Assembly (NCBI GenBank): GCA_964614065.1
Contig: CAZTJJ010000055.1
Coordinates: 1 to 10,364 of the forward strand
Source: M55B111 sp964614065
GTDB taxonomy: Bacteria; Bipolaricaulota; Bipolaricaulia; M55B111
Length of the DNA stretch: 10,364 bases
Reading direction: 5' to 3'
Shown: positions 1 to 5,946 of the stretch, one piece after another
How the letters are laid out: each line of letters begins with the position of its first letter
Numbering within the stretch: the stretch's first letter is position 1
Made by a program: the position numbers and the translations under genes
The notes under the pieces: generated by a model
Seen by the model: the letters and a program-made list of their open reading frames with translations, nothing else
The model's database searches: none
What the model was told of the DNA's origin: nothing

Positions 1-401
1 GCACTGGCACTGAACTTATGGGCTTTCACCGTGAGCTCTCGCTTCAACTCACCGTCACCGAGAATCTTCAGACCATCCTTGGCGTTGCCAATCAGACCAT
101 CCTGTTTTAACCGCTCAGGGTCAATTTCTCCGCCATCTTCGTATCCGTTTAGCTGGCTTACGTTTAGCCATTCCATTTCTTTTTTATTGGGGTTATGGAA
201 ACCCACTTTCGGAAACCTTCTCCATATAGGGGTCTGACCACCCTCGAACCCAACCTTGGGCTTGCCACCGCTGCGGGAGTTTTGGCCTTTTGTCCCTCTA
301 CCGGATTCGTGGCCGCCATTACCTGAACCATAGCCACGACCACGTCTGTCTTTCTTTCTCTTGCTTCCCTCGGATGGTTTTAGGTCTTCGAGTCGCTTCA
401 T
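1..401 (-). CDS. rplO: Large-subunit protein L15 (uL15), 3' end cut by window
   Basis: L15 is a late-assembling protein that threads an extended, basic N-terminal arm into 23S rRNA. The frame is open from the ATG at 401 to the window edge (133 codons), so it has no stop here; bacterial L15 is usually about 145-150 residues, so only a short C-terminus is missing. Recognisable parts are the start MKRLEDLKPSEGS, the basic Gly-rich arm with RRGRGYGSGNGG and SGRGTKGQNSRSGG, then GFEGGQTPIWRRFPKVGF, and near the edge LTVKAHKFSASA, all at the usual L15 positions. The ATG overlaps the rpsE stop as ATGA, and GAGGAGG lies 10 bases upstream inside rpsE. In most bacteria rpmD sits between rpsE and rplO; here it is absent. 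Identification is firm. Confidence 0.96.
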   Translation of the reverse strand, partial: MKRLEDLKPSEGSKRKKDRRGRGYGSGNGGHESGRGTKGQNSRSGGKPKVGFEGGQTPIWRRFPKVGFHNPNKKEMEWLNVSQLNGYEDGGEIDPERLKQDGLIGNAKDGLKILGDGELKRELTVKAHKFSAS

Positions 402-913
402 TCTTGAAATGCCTCCTCAAGCTCTTCCACGTCCCTGCCTCGCAGCCTGGCCACTTCTTCAGGTGTAGTCAACTCAGCAAAACCTGCCAACACTGCCTTT
501 GATAAGGTCATTGGATTGTTAGTCCCGAGGGATTTTGTCAATATGTTTTTCAAACCAGCCAGACGACAAATGGTTCCCACTACGTCGCCCGCAATCACAC
601 CCGTCCCCCGGTAGGCAGGCTTTAAAATCACCTTTCCAGCTTTAAAATTGCCCACTACTTTGTGTGGAATGGTCCCGTTAACTATAGGTACTTTGGTCAA
701 ATGCTTTTTTGCATCTCTAATAGCCTGATTAATCGCTCTTGGTATCTCACCCGTGCTACCGGATCCCACGCCGACTATTCCCTCGTAATTACCAACGGCG
801 ACAAGGACCCTAAACCTTAGATTTCTTCCCCCTTTGGTAACCTTGCTAACCCTGCTAATATCAATTACGTTGTCGTCAAACTCATCATCTCTTCTTCTTC
901 CACTTCTAGCCAT
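398..913 (-). CDS. rpsE: Small-subunit protein S5 (uS5)
   Basis: S5 sits at the mRNA entry side of the 30S subunit and takes part in decoding accuracy and mRNA unwinding. The 171-residue product has the expected two parts: an N-terminal double-stranded-RNA-binding region (about residues 17-80), with the loop SKVTKGGR at 23-30 that corresponds to the spectinomycin-site loop of E. coli S5, and a C-terminal domain with AGDVVGTICRLAGLKNILTK and SLGTNNPMTLSKAVLAGF. The C-terminal tail is acidic (DVEELEEAFQE). The start ATG lies one base after the rplR stop. Its upstream GGAGGG is rather far (about 14 bases), so coupling to rplR termination may matter more than a free ribosome binding site. The stop overlaps the rplO start by four bases. 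Confidence 0.97.
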   Translation of the reverse strand: MARSGRRRDDEFDDNVIDISRVSKVTKGGRNLRFRVLVAVGNYEGIVGVGSGSTGEIPRAINQAIRDAKKHLTKVPIVNGTIPHKVVGNFKAGKVILKPAYRGTGVIAGDVVGTICRLAGLKNILTKSLGTNNPMTLSKAVLAGFAELTTPEEVARLRGRDVEELEEAFQE

Positions 914-914
914 A

Positions 915-1277
915 CTAAAACTCTAGTCCCTCCTCTCTCATTTGATCAGCCAGTGCTTTTACTTTTCCGTGATAGGGATATCCCCCACGGTCAAATACCA
1001 ATTGGGTAATCCCATCATCCAGTAACTTCTTCGCCAGTAACGCCCCAACCTTTCTTGCCGACTCTACCGTGGCATTTGCCCGTTCGTCCCTTAAGTCAGG
1101 GCTCAATGTGGAGGAAGTAGCAATGGTCTCATTATTTACGTCGTCTATGGCTTGAGCATAAAGGTGCTTATTCGATTTTCTCACGTAAACCCTGGGCTTG
1201 TTCGGCCTTCCTTTTAACTTGCTCCTTATACGTTCATGTCTAATCTTTCTTTTCTTATGTCTATCAACTGTTGGCAC
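915..1277 (-). CDS. rplR: Large-subunit protein L18 (uL18), GTG start
   Basis: L18 binds 5S rRNA with L5 and L25-type proteins and helps dock 5S rRNA in the central protuberance. The product of about 120 residues has the usual basic N-terminus (DRHKKRKIRHERIRSKLKG), the RNA-binding core RPNKPRVYVRKSNKHLYAQAIDD, and the C-terminal VFDRGGYPYHGKVKALADQMREEGLEF, which matches the L18 signature. Two starts are possible in frame: TTG at 1283 and GTG at 1277. An AGGAGG at 1286-1291 is 8 bases from the GTG but only 2 from the TTG, so GTG is chosen. A 65-base gap separates it from rplF, the widest in the window. It ends one base before rpsE. Confidence 0.96.
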   Translation of the reverse strand: MPTVDRHKKRKIRHERIRSKLKGRPNKPRVYVRKSNKHLYAQAIDDVNNETIATSSTLSPDLRDERANATVESARKVGALLAKKLLDDGITQLVFDRGGYPYHGKVKALADQMREEGLEF

Positions 1278-1342
1278 GTACAAATCCTCCTACTTACCTA
1301 AAAAAACACTTGTTGAAAACAACTGCCTTTTCAAACATACAA
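1278..1342 (-). other. Spacer between rplF and rplR
   Basis: This is the widest non-coding stretch (65 bases). Read on the minus strand it holds a weak 4-5 base inverted repeat (GTTG-TTTT-CAAC), a run of seven T, and near its end the rplR ribosome binding site. The stem is too short and AT-rich for a confident terminator, and no promoter pair was recognised. Confidence 0.35.
1286..1291 (-). promoter_or_regulatory. Shine-Dalgarno site deciding the rplR start
   Basis: Read on the minus strand this is AGGAGG, followed by the 8-base spacer ATTTGTAC and then GTG at 1277. A TTG only 2 bases downstream would be too close for initiation, so this site favours GTG as the rplR start. Confidence 0.8.
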
Positions 1343-1906
1343 TTAACCTATCCCGGCTTCTTCTCCACCCGACAATTTCCCTTCTTTACGGATAATTTCC
1401 TCTCCTTTGTATCTGACACCTTTACCTTTATACGGCTCGGGAGGACGAAGTCCCCTGATATCGGCTGCAACCTGACCAACTTCTTGTTTGTCGGGACCAA
1501 TAATCTTAATCTGATCGTCCGCTTCTACTTCAGCCTCGATGTTCTCAGGCAATTCATATTCAATTGGATGCGAGTAGCCAAGATCAAGCACAAGCTTATT
1601 CCCCTGCTTTCGGGCTCTATAGCCAAGGCCCTCAATAACCAGGCTCTTTTCAAAAGGTTTTACTAAACCGTTAATCATGTTGGCAATAAGACTCCGGTAC
1701 AACCCATGCCTTTGCCTGTATTCCTTTCTGTCGCCAGTTCTCTCTACTAGAATCTCATCGCCGTCTATCTCTATAGTGACGTAGTTAGGATCGATCTCCT
1801 GACTGAACTCAAGACCATTGTTGTCCGATGCGGTGACCTTGTTATTCTCGAGTGTGACTTCAACCTCTTCGGGTATTCTGATCGGGGCCTTCCCTACCTT
1901 AGACAT
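1343..1906 (-). CDS. rplF: Large-subunit protein L6 (uL6)
   Basis: L6 lies near the base of the L7/L12 stalk and the sarcin-ricin loop and is needed for late 50S assembly and factor binding. The 187-residue product starts MSKVGKAPIRIPEEVEV, the normal L6 N-terminus. It contains the two repeated L6 domains: the first ends near GLYRSLIANMINGLVKPFEKSL, and the second carries the signature GPDKQEVGQVAADIRGLRPPEPYKGKGVRYKGE. The C-terminal tail SGGEEAGIG extends slightly past the usual KEGK end. GAGGAGG precedes the ATG at a good distance, and the rpsH stop TGA forms the first bases of this site, so rpsH termination and rplF initiation occur in the same spot. Confidence 0.97.
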   Translation of the reverse strand: MSKVGKAPIRIPEEVEVTLENNKVTASDNNGLEFSQEIDPNYVTIEIDGDEILVERTGDRKEYRQRHGLYRSLIANMINGLVKPFEKSLVIEGLGYRARKQGNKLVLDLGYSHPIEYELPENIEAEVEADDQIKIIGPDKQEVGQVAADIRGLRPPEPYKGKGVRYKGEEIIRKEGKLSGGEEAGIG

Positions 1907-1916
1907 TTATACCTCC

Positions 1917-2315
1917 TCACCAGACCTTTAAGAGAAGCTCTCCACCAATTCCTTCTTCTCGAGCTTGTTTGCCCGTCATAATACCTTGGGAGGTACTAAG
2001 CACGGAAGTACCTAGTCCCCCGAGCACCTGAGGAATTTCCGCCTTTGATACATACACACGCTTTGAAGGTTTACTCACTCTCTCTAGTCCCTTTAAGACT
2101 TCCTCATCCTGGTTATACTTTAAACTCACCTTCAAAGTCTCGTGACCCCCATCTAGTTCTTCGATTTCGTAATCCGAAACATAGCCTTCTACCTTAAGCA
2201 CTTTCGCTATTGCCTCTTTCATGTTGGAGCCTGGTATCTCAACTACGTCGTGCTGCATACGACTGGCATTCCTTATCCTAGTTAGCATATCACTAATTGG
2301 GTCCAACGTGGTCAT
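1917..2315 (-). CDS. rpsH: Small-subunit protein S8 (uS8)
   Basis: S8 binds helix 21 of 16S rRNA early in 30S assembly; in E. coli it also represses spc-operon translation. The product has 132 residues, the usual length. It starts MTTLDPISDMLTRIRNASRM, the conserved S8 opening, and ends in the signature block with LGGLGTSVLSTSQGIMTGKQAREEGIGGELLLKVW, where the STSxG turn and the closing GGELL-VW are typical. The start is backed by GGAGGAG at a standard distance. A 24-base spacer separates it from rpsN. No rRNA-like mimic of helix 21 was identified by eye in or beside the gene. Confidence 0.97.
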   Translation of the reverse strand: MTTLDPISDMLTRIRNASRMQHDVVEIPGSNMKEAIAKVLKVEGYVSDYEIEELDGGHETLKVSLKYNQDEEVLKGLERVSKPSKRVYVSKAEIPQVLGGLGTSVLSTSQGIMTGKQAREEGIGGELLLKVW

Positions 2316-2339
2316 AATTCTCCTCCAAATATCTAATCT

Positions 2340-2525
2340 CTACCAGCTAGCTTTTTTAACTCCAGGTAATTCTCCCTTGTGTGCCAATTCACGGAAACAC
2401 AGCCGACAAATCCCAAATTCCCTTATATATCCTCTTGATCTTCCGCAAATGCTACACCTATTGTAGTCTCTCGTATCATATTTATGATCCTTCTTGGCTT
2501 TTTCTATTAGAGCTTTCTTGGCCAT
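2340..2525 (-). CDS. rpsN: Small-subunit protein S14, zinc-binding short type (uS14)
   Basis: S14 sits in the 30S head near the A site and contacts S3 and S10. The 61-residue product is the short zinc type, with paired cysteines C24-x2-C27 and C40-x2-C43 in CSIC and CRLC, and the conserved ends GKGELPGVKKASW-like (here HKGELPGVKKASW). Non-zinc S14 is about 100 residues and lacks these cysteines. The frame is open upstream to a TTG at 2558, but MAKKALIEKAKK is the family's normal start. GGAGGG is 5 bases upstream of ATG 2525, and the rplE stop falls between them, so the shorter form is chosen. Confidence 0.97.
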   Translation of the reverse strand: MAKKALIEKAKKDHKYDTRDYNRCSICGRSRGYIREFGICRLCFRELAHKGELPGVKKASW

Positions 2526-2526
2526 A

Positions 2527-3069
2527 CTATCCCTCCAGGGTTTTAAATGGAGACCCAAGTTCTTTTAACAGATAATATCCCTCTCTATCAGTGTTAGCAC
2601 TAGTCACAATAGTAATGTCCATGCCTTGTATTTGCCTTATATCATCAAAAGTAATTTCCGGGAAAACGAGTTGCTCATTAATGCCCACACTGTAGTTCCC
2701 TCGACCATCAAATGAATCCGGTGAAAGCCCCCGAAAATCTCTAATACTCGGTAATGCTACGTTGAACAATTTATTCGCAAACTCGTAAGCTCGTTCCCTT
2801 CTTAAGGTCACTTTACAACCAACCGGTACGCCTCTACGGATGTCAAAATCAGCTATTGACTTTTTTGCTCTAGTTACTACAGGTCTCTGACCAGCAATTG
2901 TAGCCAGGTTTTCCATCGCAGAATCGAGAATTCCCGGATCCTCGTACTCAGAGATCCCCATATTGACCACAACTTTTTCGATCTCGGGTACTTCCATTGG
3001 GTTGTCATAACCAAGTTCCGAGACAAGCTTATCTTTTACTTCTTGCTCGTACGTTTCTTTTAACAACAT
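2527..3069 (-). CDS. rplE: Large-subunit protein L5 (uL5)
   Basis: L5 binds 5S rRNA, contacts the P-site tRNA elbow and forms an intersubunit bridge with S13. The 180-residue product has standard L5 blocks in order: MEVPEIEKVVVNMGISE near residue 25, AGQRPVVTRAKKSIADFDIRRGVPVGCKVTLRRERAYEF in the middle, then LPSIRDFRGLSPDSFDGRGNYSVGINEQLVFPEI, and MDITIVTSANTDREGYYLLKELGSPF at the end. The ATG overlaps the rplX stop by one base (TAATG). A GGAGGG lies about 12 bases upstream, longer than ideal, so re-initiation from rplX is likely. The stop falls inside the leader of rpsN, one base before its ATG. Confidence 0.97.
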   Translation of the reverse strand: MLLKETYEQEVKDKLVSELGYDNPMEVPEIEKVVVNMGISEYEDPGILDSAMENLATIAGQRPVVTRAKKSIADFDIRRGVPVGCKVTLRRERAYEFANKLFNVALPSIRDFRGLSPDSFDGRGNYSVGINEQLVFPEITFDDIRQIQGMDITIVTSANTDREGYYLLKELGSPFKTLEG

Positions 3070-3380
3070 TAGTCAAAAATCCCTCCGCATCTTTTGCAGA
3101 CACGAACTTTTTCCCCTGAGACCTCGTCAAAGCCTACCCGACTTGGCTGGTCGCACGATGGACATATGGGCAAAACATTGGATATAGCAATGGGTTCCTC
3201 TCTCTCGATAATTCCCGGCTCTCTCTGTTGCTGCGTCCGACCTTGATGTTTAAATCGAAAATTCACGTTTTCCACGATGACTCGACCGTTGTTGGTATCT
3301 ACGGATAAAACTTCACCTTCCTTCCCCTTATCGTTCCCAGCTATAACTTTCACCCGATCTCCCTTCTGAATTTTTCTCAT
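3069..3380 (-). CDS. rplX: Large-subunit protein L24 (uL24) with C-terminal zinc ribbon
   Basis: L24 is an assembly-initiator protein that binds domain I of 23S rRNA at the tunnel exit. The 103-residue product has the KOW motif at about residues 4-30 (KGDRVKVIAGNDKGKEGEVL) and the conserved VENVNFRFKH. Its C-terminal part carries C73-x2-C76 and C95-x2-C98 around PSRVGFDEVSGEKVRVC, a four-cysteine zinc ribbon. Many bacteria, including E. coli, have non-cysteine residues such as DPKTGKPTR at the first knuckle, so this is the zinc-keeping form. It starts 8 bases after rplN with GGAGGG well placed, and its stop overlaps rplE by one base. Confidence 0.96.
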   Translation of the reverse strand: MRKIQKGDRVKVIAGNDKGKEGEVLSVDTNNGRVIVENVNFRFKHQGRTQQQREPGIIEREEPIAISNVLPICPSCDQPSRVGFDEVSGEKVRVCKRCGGIFD

Positions 3381-3388
3381 CTTCCCTC

Positions 3389-3757
3389 CTATAGTACCTC
3401 AGGGGCCAAAGAGATTATTCTCAACATGTTTTCTTCCCGCAGCTCTCTAGTTACCGGGCCGAATATTCTGGTACCAACCGGTTCCAACCTCTCGTCAACT
3501 AAAACTGCAGCGTTGTCATCAAATCTAATATAAGATCCGTCCGTTCTTCTATAGTTACCGGAAGTCCGGACTACCACAGCTCTGACAATTTCACCCTTTT
3601 CTATATCACTATTAGGAATTCTTTTTTTGACGGAAGCCGTGATAATATCGCCAATTGCTCCTTGATTTTTATTGGATTGGCCCAATACGTTGATACAACG
3701 GAGCTGTTTTGCGCCGGAGTTATCCGCTACCTGCAAAATCGTCTCCTGGTGAATCAC
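3389..3757 (-). CDS. rplN: Large-subunit protein L14 (uL14), GTG start
   Basis: L14 lies at the subunit interface, bridges to 16S rRNA helix 14 and is the docking site for the silencing factor RsfS. From the GTG at 3757 the product is 122 residues, the usual bacterial length, starting IHQETILQVADNSGAKQLRCINVLG, the L14 opening. The signature GAIGDIITASVKK and the end FGPVTRELREENMLRIISLAPEVL are also present. An ATG at 3799 would add 14 residues foreign to the family and overlap rpsQ by 46 bases. AGGAGG lies 6 bases before the GTG, so the GTG is preferred. The start overlaps the rpsQ stop as GTGA, which removes any separate spc-operon leader. Confidence 0.96.
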   Translation of the reverse strand: MIHQETILQVADNSGAKQLRCINVLGQSNKNQGAIGDIITASVKKRIPNSDIEKGEIVRAVVVRTSGNYRRTDGSYIRFDDNAAVLVDERLEPVGTRIFGPVTRELREENMLRIISLAPEVL

Positions 3758-4005
3758 GACTCTCCTCCTGCCTGTGTCAAGACCTTCTCTAATCTCCATC
3801 TCTTCTTCTTACTTAAAGGCCTGATCTCCGTAATTAAGACCTGATCACCTTCACGGGCTTCCTCGTTTTCGTCGTGAACATAAAATTTCGATCTATGCTT
3901 TACGTACTTTTTATATCTTGGATGTTGTTTTTGCGTATTCACTGACACTACAATCGTTTTATCCATAGCCGTACTGACTACCTGGCCTCTTTTTTCCTTT
4001 CTCAT
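3754..4005 (-). CDS. rpsQ: Small-subunit protein S17 (uS17)
   Basis: S17 is a primary 16S rRNA-binding protein with an OB fold that acts in 5'-domain assembly. The 83-residue product has the family opening KRGQVVSTAMDKTIVVSV, then HPRYKKYVKHRSKFYVHDE and the closing block EAREGDQVLITEIRPLSKKKRWRLEKVL, all at the expected positions. Its ATG overlaps the rpmC stop by four bases (ATGA) and its TGA overlaps the rplN GTG by four bases, so both junctions suggest translational coupling. In E. coli rpsQ is the last gene of the S10 operon; here the next operon continues without a break. Confidence 0.96.
   Translation of the reverse strand: MRKEKRGQVVSTAMDKTIVVSVNTQKQHPRYKKYVKHRSKFYVHDENEEAREGDQVLITEIRPLSKKKRWRLEKVLTQAGGES
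3764..3769 (-). promoter_or_regulatory. Shine-Dalgarno site deciding the rplN start
   Basis: On the minus strand this is a full AGGAGG, 6 bases (AGAGTC) before the GTG at 3757. It lies inside the 3' end of rpsQ. It supports the 122-residue L14 over a longer form starting at ATG 3799. Confidence 0.85.
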
Positions 4006-4208
4006 TCTGACCCCACTCCTTGGATTTCACGCTCCCTAACAATCGTCTTGGCTCTAGCAATATCTCTCTTAGTTTTTCCGATTTCAGCAGTATTGTCTAG
4101 CTCGCCCGTAGATTTTTGAAACCTTAAGTTAAATAATTTTTCGTCGAGCTCAGTCAGTTTTTCTTCAAGCTCTTCATCCGTCATGTCTCTAAACTCGCCG
4201 GGTCTCAT
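4002..4208 (-). CDS. rpmC: Large-subunit protein L29 (uL29)
   Basis: L29 is a small helical protein beside L23 at the polypeptide exit, part of the platform for trigger factor and the signal recognition particle. The 68-residue product is the two-helix hairpin expected: MTDEELEEKLTELDEKLFNLRFQKSTGEL in the first helix and turn, then the signature EIGKTKRDIARAKTIVREREIQ in the second. Length and charge pattern fit. ATGA overlaps join it to rplP upstream and rpsQ downstream; a G-rich GGGGGAG lies just before the ATG. Confidence 0.95.
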   Translation of the reverse strand: MRPGEFRDMTDEELEEKLTELDEKLFNLRFQKSTGELDNTAEIGKTKRDIARAKTIVREREIQGVGSE

Positions 4209-4633
4209 CGTTCTCCCCCTAACCTTATTCGCTCCTTCAACCTAGTTTGAATTGGAAGCTTGTAAGAAACCAATTGATGTAACCGCTTTGCTTTCTCGCG
4301 ATCAACACCCGAAAACTCAAATATAACTCTGCCCGGCCGTATGACGGCAACCCATTCCGCCGGCTCTCCCTTACCTTTACCCATCCTGGTCTCGGCTGGA
4401 GTCTTCGTTATCGGCTTGTCAGGAAAAACTCGGACCCAAATCTTTGAATCCCTTTGTGTTTCATGAGCTAGAGTCATCCTGGCGGTTTCAATTTGTTTGC
4501 TCGTGAGCCAACCAGGATCCTGTGATTGAATACCGTATTCGCCAAATGAAACCCTGTTCCCCCGGCTAGCTTCCCCCTTCGTTCTTCCTCTTCTTTGTTT
4601 TCTATACTTCGTATCTGCAGGAAATAATGCCAT
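4205..4633 (-). CDS. rplP: Large-subunit protein L16 (uL16)
   Basis: L16 organises the A-site region and is one of the last proteins to join the 50S. The 142-residue product has the L16 core: YRKQRRGRTKGEASRG, VSFGEYGIQSQDPGWLTSKQIETARM, KIWVRVFPDKPITKTPAETRMGKGKG and EWVAVIRPGRVIFEFSGV. Arg83 in ETRMGKGKG corresponds to E. coli Arg81, the loop residue near the peptidyl-transferase centre. The N-terminus MALFPADTKYRK differs from the usual M-L-x-PKRxKYRK by losing the basic Lys-Arg pair. The ATG follows AAGGTGA at a good distance, 15 bases after rpsC. The stop overlaps rpmC by four bases. Confidence 0.97.
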   Translation of the reverse strand: MALFPADTKYRKQRRGRTKGEASRGNRVSFGEYGIQSQDPGWLTSKQIETARMTLAHETQRDSKIWVRVFPDKPITKTPAETRMGKGKGEPAEWVAVIRPGRVIFEFSGVDREKAKRLHQLVSYKLPIQTRLKERIRLGGER

Positions 4634-4648
4634 TTTAGATCACCTTGA

Positions 4649-5305
4649 TCATAGACTCAGCCCTTCCGGCACTCCCTCTGGTAGAATTTCTTCGCGGAAG
4701 ACCCAAGCCTTTATTCCTATCGGCCCGTACTTCGTTCTTGCCTCGATAAAACCATAGTCTATATCAGCGCGGATCGTCTGCAAAGGAATTCTTCCTTCAT
4801 CCTGAGAGACAGTTCTAGCAAGGTTTGCTCCTCCAATCCTGCCAGAACATTTAATCTTCACTCCTTTGGCACCCTTGGACATAGAACGGCTAATGACTTC
4901 CTTCATGGCTCTGTTAGGGGGAAGACGGTTCTCTATTTGGAAAGCTACTTCCTGCGCAATCAATTGAGCATGTAGATGTGGGTTCTTCGCTTCTTTAACA
5001 GAGATATTTACGTCCTTGTCCGTTATTTCAGTTAACTCCCGTTGAAACTTGTTAATTTCACTACCACCCTTGCCAATAATTATCCCTGGACGTGCCGACA
5101 CTATAATGATCGAAATACGATCATCACGGGGGCGTTCAATACTCACCTTAGCAATCCCTGCACCACGGTAACGTTCTTCAACTACGTCCCTAATCTTGCG
5201 GTCTTCCGCGATAAATTCTGGCGTTTTTTCTTCGCTATACCAATTCGACTCCCATTTCTTATTCACCCCGACACGAAAACCGACCGGATTAACTTTCTGT
5301 CCCAT
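4649..5305 (-). CDS. rpsC: Small-subunit protein S3 (uS3)
   Basis: S3 forms part of the mRNA entry channel and, with S4 and S5, its helicase activity. The 218-residue product starts MGQKVNPVGFRVGVNKKWESNW, the S3 signature start. The type II KH domain has IGKGG at about residues 77-81 (SARPGIIIGKGGSEINKF). The C-terminal domain carries the conserved SGRIGGANLARTVSQDEGRIPL and ADIDYGFIEARTKYGPIGIKAWVF. Length is normal for bacteria with a short tail. Its ATG overlaps the rplV stop by one base (TAATG), with GGAGGAAG nearby, indicating coupling. Confidence 0.97.
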   Translation of the reverse strand: MGQKVNPVGFRVGVNKKWESNWYSEEKTPEFIAEDRKIRDVVEERYRGAGIAKVSIERPRDDRISIIIVSARPGIIIGKGGSEINKFQRELTEITDKDVNISVKEAKNPHLHAQLIAQEVAFQIENRLPPNRAMKEVISRSMSKGAKGVKIKCSGRIGGANLARTVSQDEGRIPLQTIRADIDYGFIEARTKYGPIGIKAWVFREEILPEGVPEGLSL

Positions 5306-5643
5306 TATTCTTCCTCCACTAGAATAATCTTAATATGGCTCTGCCTTCTTCGCATGAGATCAGCTCTCCCTTGTGCTCTTGGTTTCATCCTCTTCAGCGT
5401 TTGACCTTCATCAATAGCTGCTTCTTTAATTTTCAAGTTATCTACGGCCATGTCGTGGTTATTTTGGGCATTGGCAATTGCCGATTCCAACGTATCCCGA
5501 ATGTAGCGGGCAGCCTTTTTCTTAGAAAACCGAACGGTCCTTAATGCATCGTCAACTGGTTTTCCCCTAATAGCATCCGCAACCGGCCTGGCTTTCTTTG
5601 GAGATACCCTCACGTTCTTCGTTATTGCTTTTGCTTCTTTCAT
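5305..5643 (-). CDS. rplV: Large-subunit protein L22 (uL22)
   Basis: L22 lines the nascent-chain tunnel with a long beta hairpin that approaches the constriction near L4. The 112-residue product has NVRVSPKKARPVADAIRGK at the start, SAIANAQNNHDMAVDNLKIKEAAIDEG in the middle and the hairpin-tip region TLKRMKPRAQGRADLMRRRQSHIKIIL, matching the family. The usual R-L-V-A-D is R-P-V-A-D here, a minor substitution. It starts 7 bases after rpsS with only a partial AGGT-like site upstream, and it ends overlapping rpsC by one base. Confidence 0.97.
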   Translation of the reverse strand: MKEAKAITKNVRVSPKKARPVADAIRGKPVDDALRTVRFSKKKAARYIRDTLESAIANAQNNHDMAVDNLKIKEAAIDEGQTLKRMKPRAQGRADLMRRRQSHIKIILVEEE

Positions 5644-5650
5644 TATAGTC

Positions 5651-5938
5651 TTAACCTACCGGAGTAATCGGTTCCTTCTTCTTAATTCCACCATGCTGCC
5701 GAAAAGTCCTAGTCGAGGCAAATTCTCCCAGCTTATGACCTACCATGTTCTCCGTAATATCAACCGGTACGTGCTCCCTGCCATTATGAACCTTAATTGT
5801 TAAGCCGACCATCTGAGGAACTACGGTCGAACCTCTAGACCAAGTTACGATTTCCTCGATTTCACCACGTTTTGCCTTTTCAACCTTCTTTTTCAAACTA
5901 TCTTTGACGTATGGACCTTTCTTAACTGACCTTGGCAT
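5651..5938 (-). CDS. rpsS: Small-subunit protein S19 (uS19)
   Basis: S19 is in the 30S head near the A and P sites and pairs with S13. The 95-residue product has MPRSVKKGPYVKDSL at the start and the conserved core VPQMVGLTIKVHNGREHVPVDITENMVGHKLGEFASTRTF. The usual TWSRRST motif is TWSRGST here, replacing an arginine by glycine. The tail RQHGGIKKKEPITPVG is longer and less basic than in E. coli. Eight bases separate it from rplB, and an AGGGGG site lies in the end of rplB. Confidence 0.97.
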   Translation of the reverse strand: MPRSVKKGPYVKDSLKKKVEKAKRGEIEEIVTWSRGSTVVPQMVGLTIKVHNGREHVPVDITENMVGHKLGEFASTRTFRQHGGIKKKEPITPVG

Positions 5939-5946
5939 ATTCTACT

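Noticed and set aside
1296..1330. Possible terminator between rplF and rplR (short inverted repeat then T run)
   Set aside because: The stem is only 4-5 AT-rich pairs and lies inside an operon whose downstream genes need expression.
1271..1666. Plus-strand open frame of 131 codons opposite rplF
   Set aside because: Antisense to L6 and the rplF-rplR spacer; no recognisable domain or ribosome binding site.
2526..2558. Longer S14 starting at TTG 2558
   Set aside because: The family start is MAKK at 2525 with GGAGGG 5 bases upstream; the extension overlaps rplE.
3758..3799. Longer L14 starting at ATG 3799
   Set aside because: The extra 14 residues are not part of the family and lie inside rpsQ; AGGAGG points to GTG 3757.
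5042..5404. Plus-strand open frame of 120 codons opposite rpsC and rplV
   Set aside because: Antisense to two confirmed ribosomal genes; composition follows their complement.
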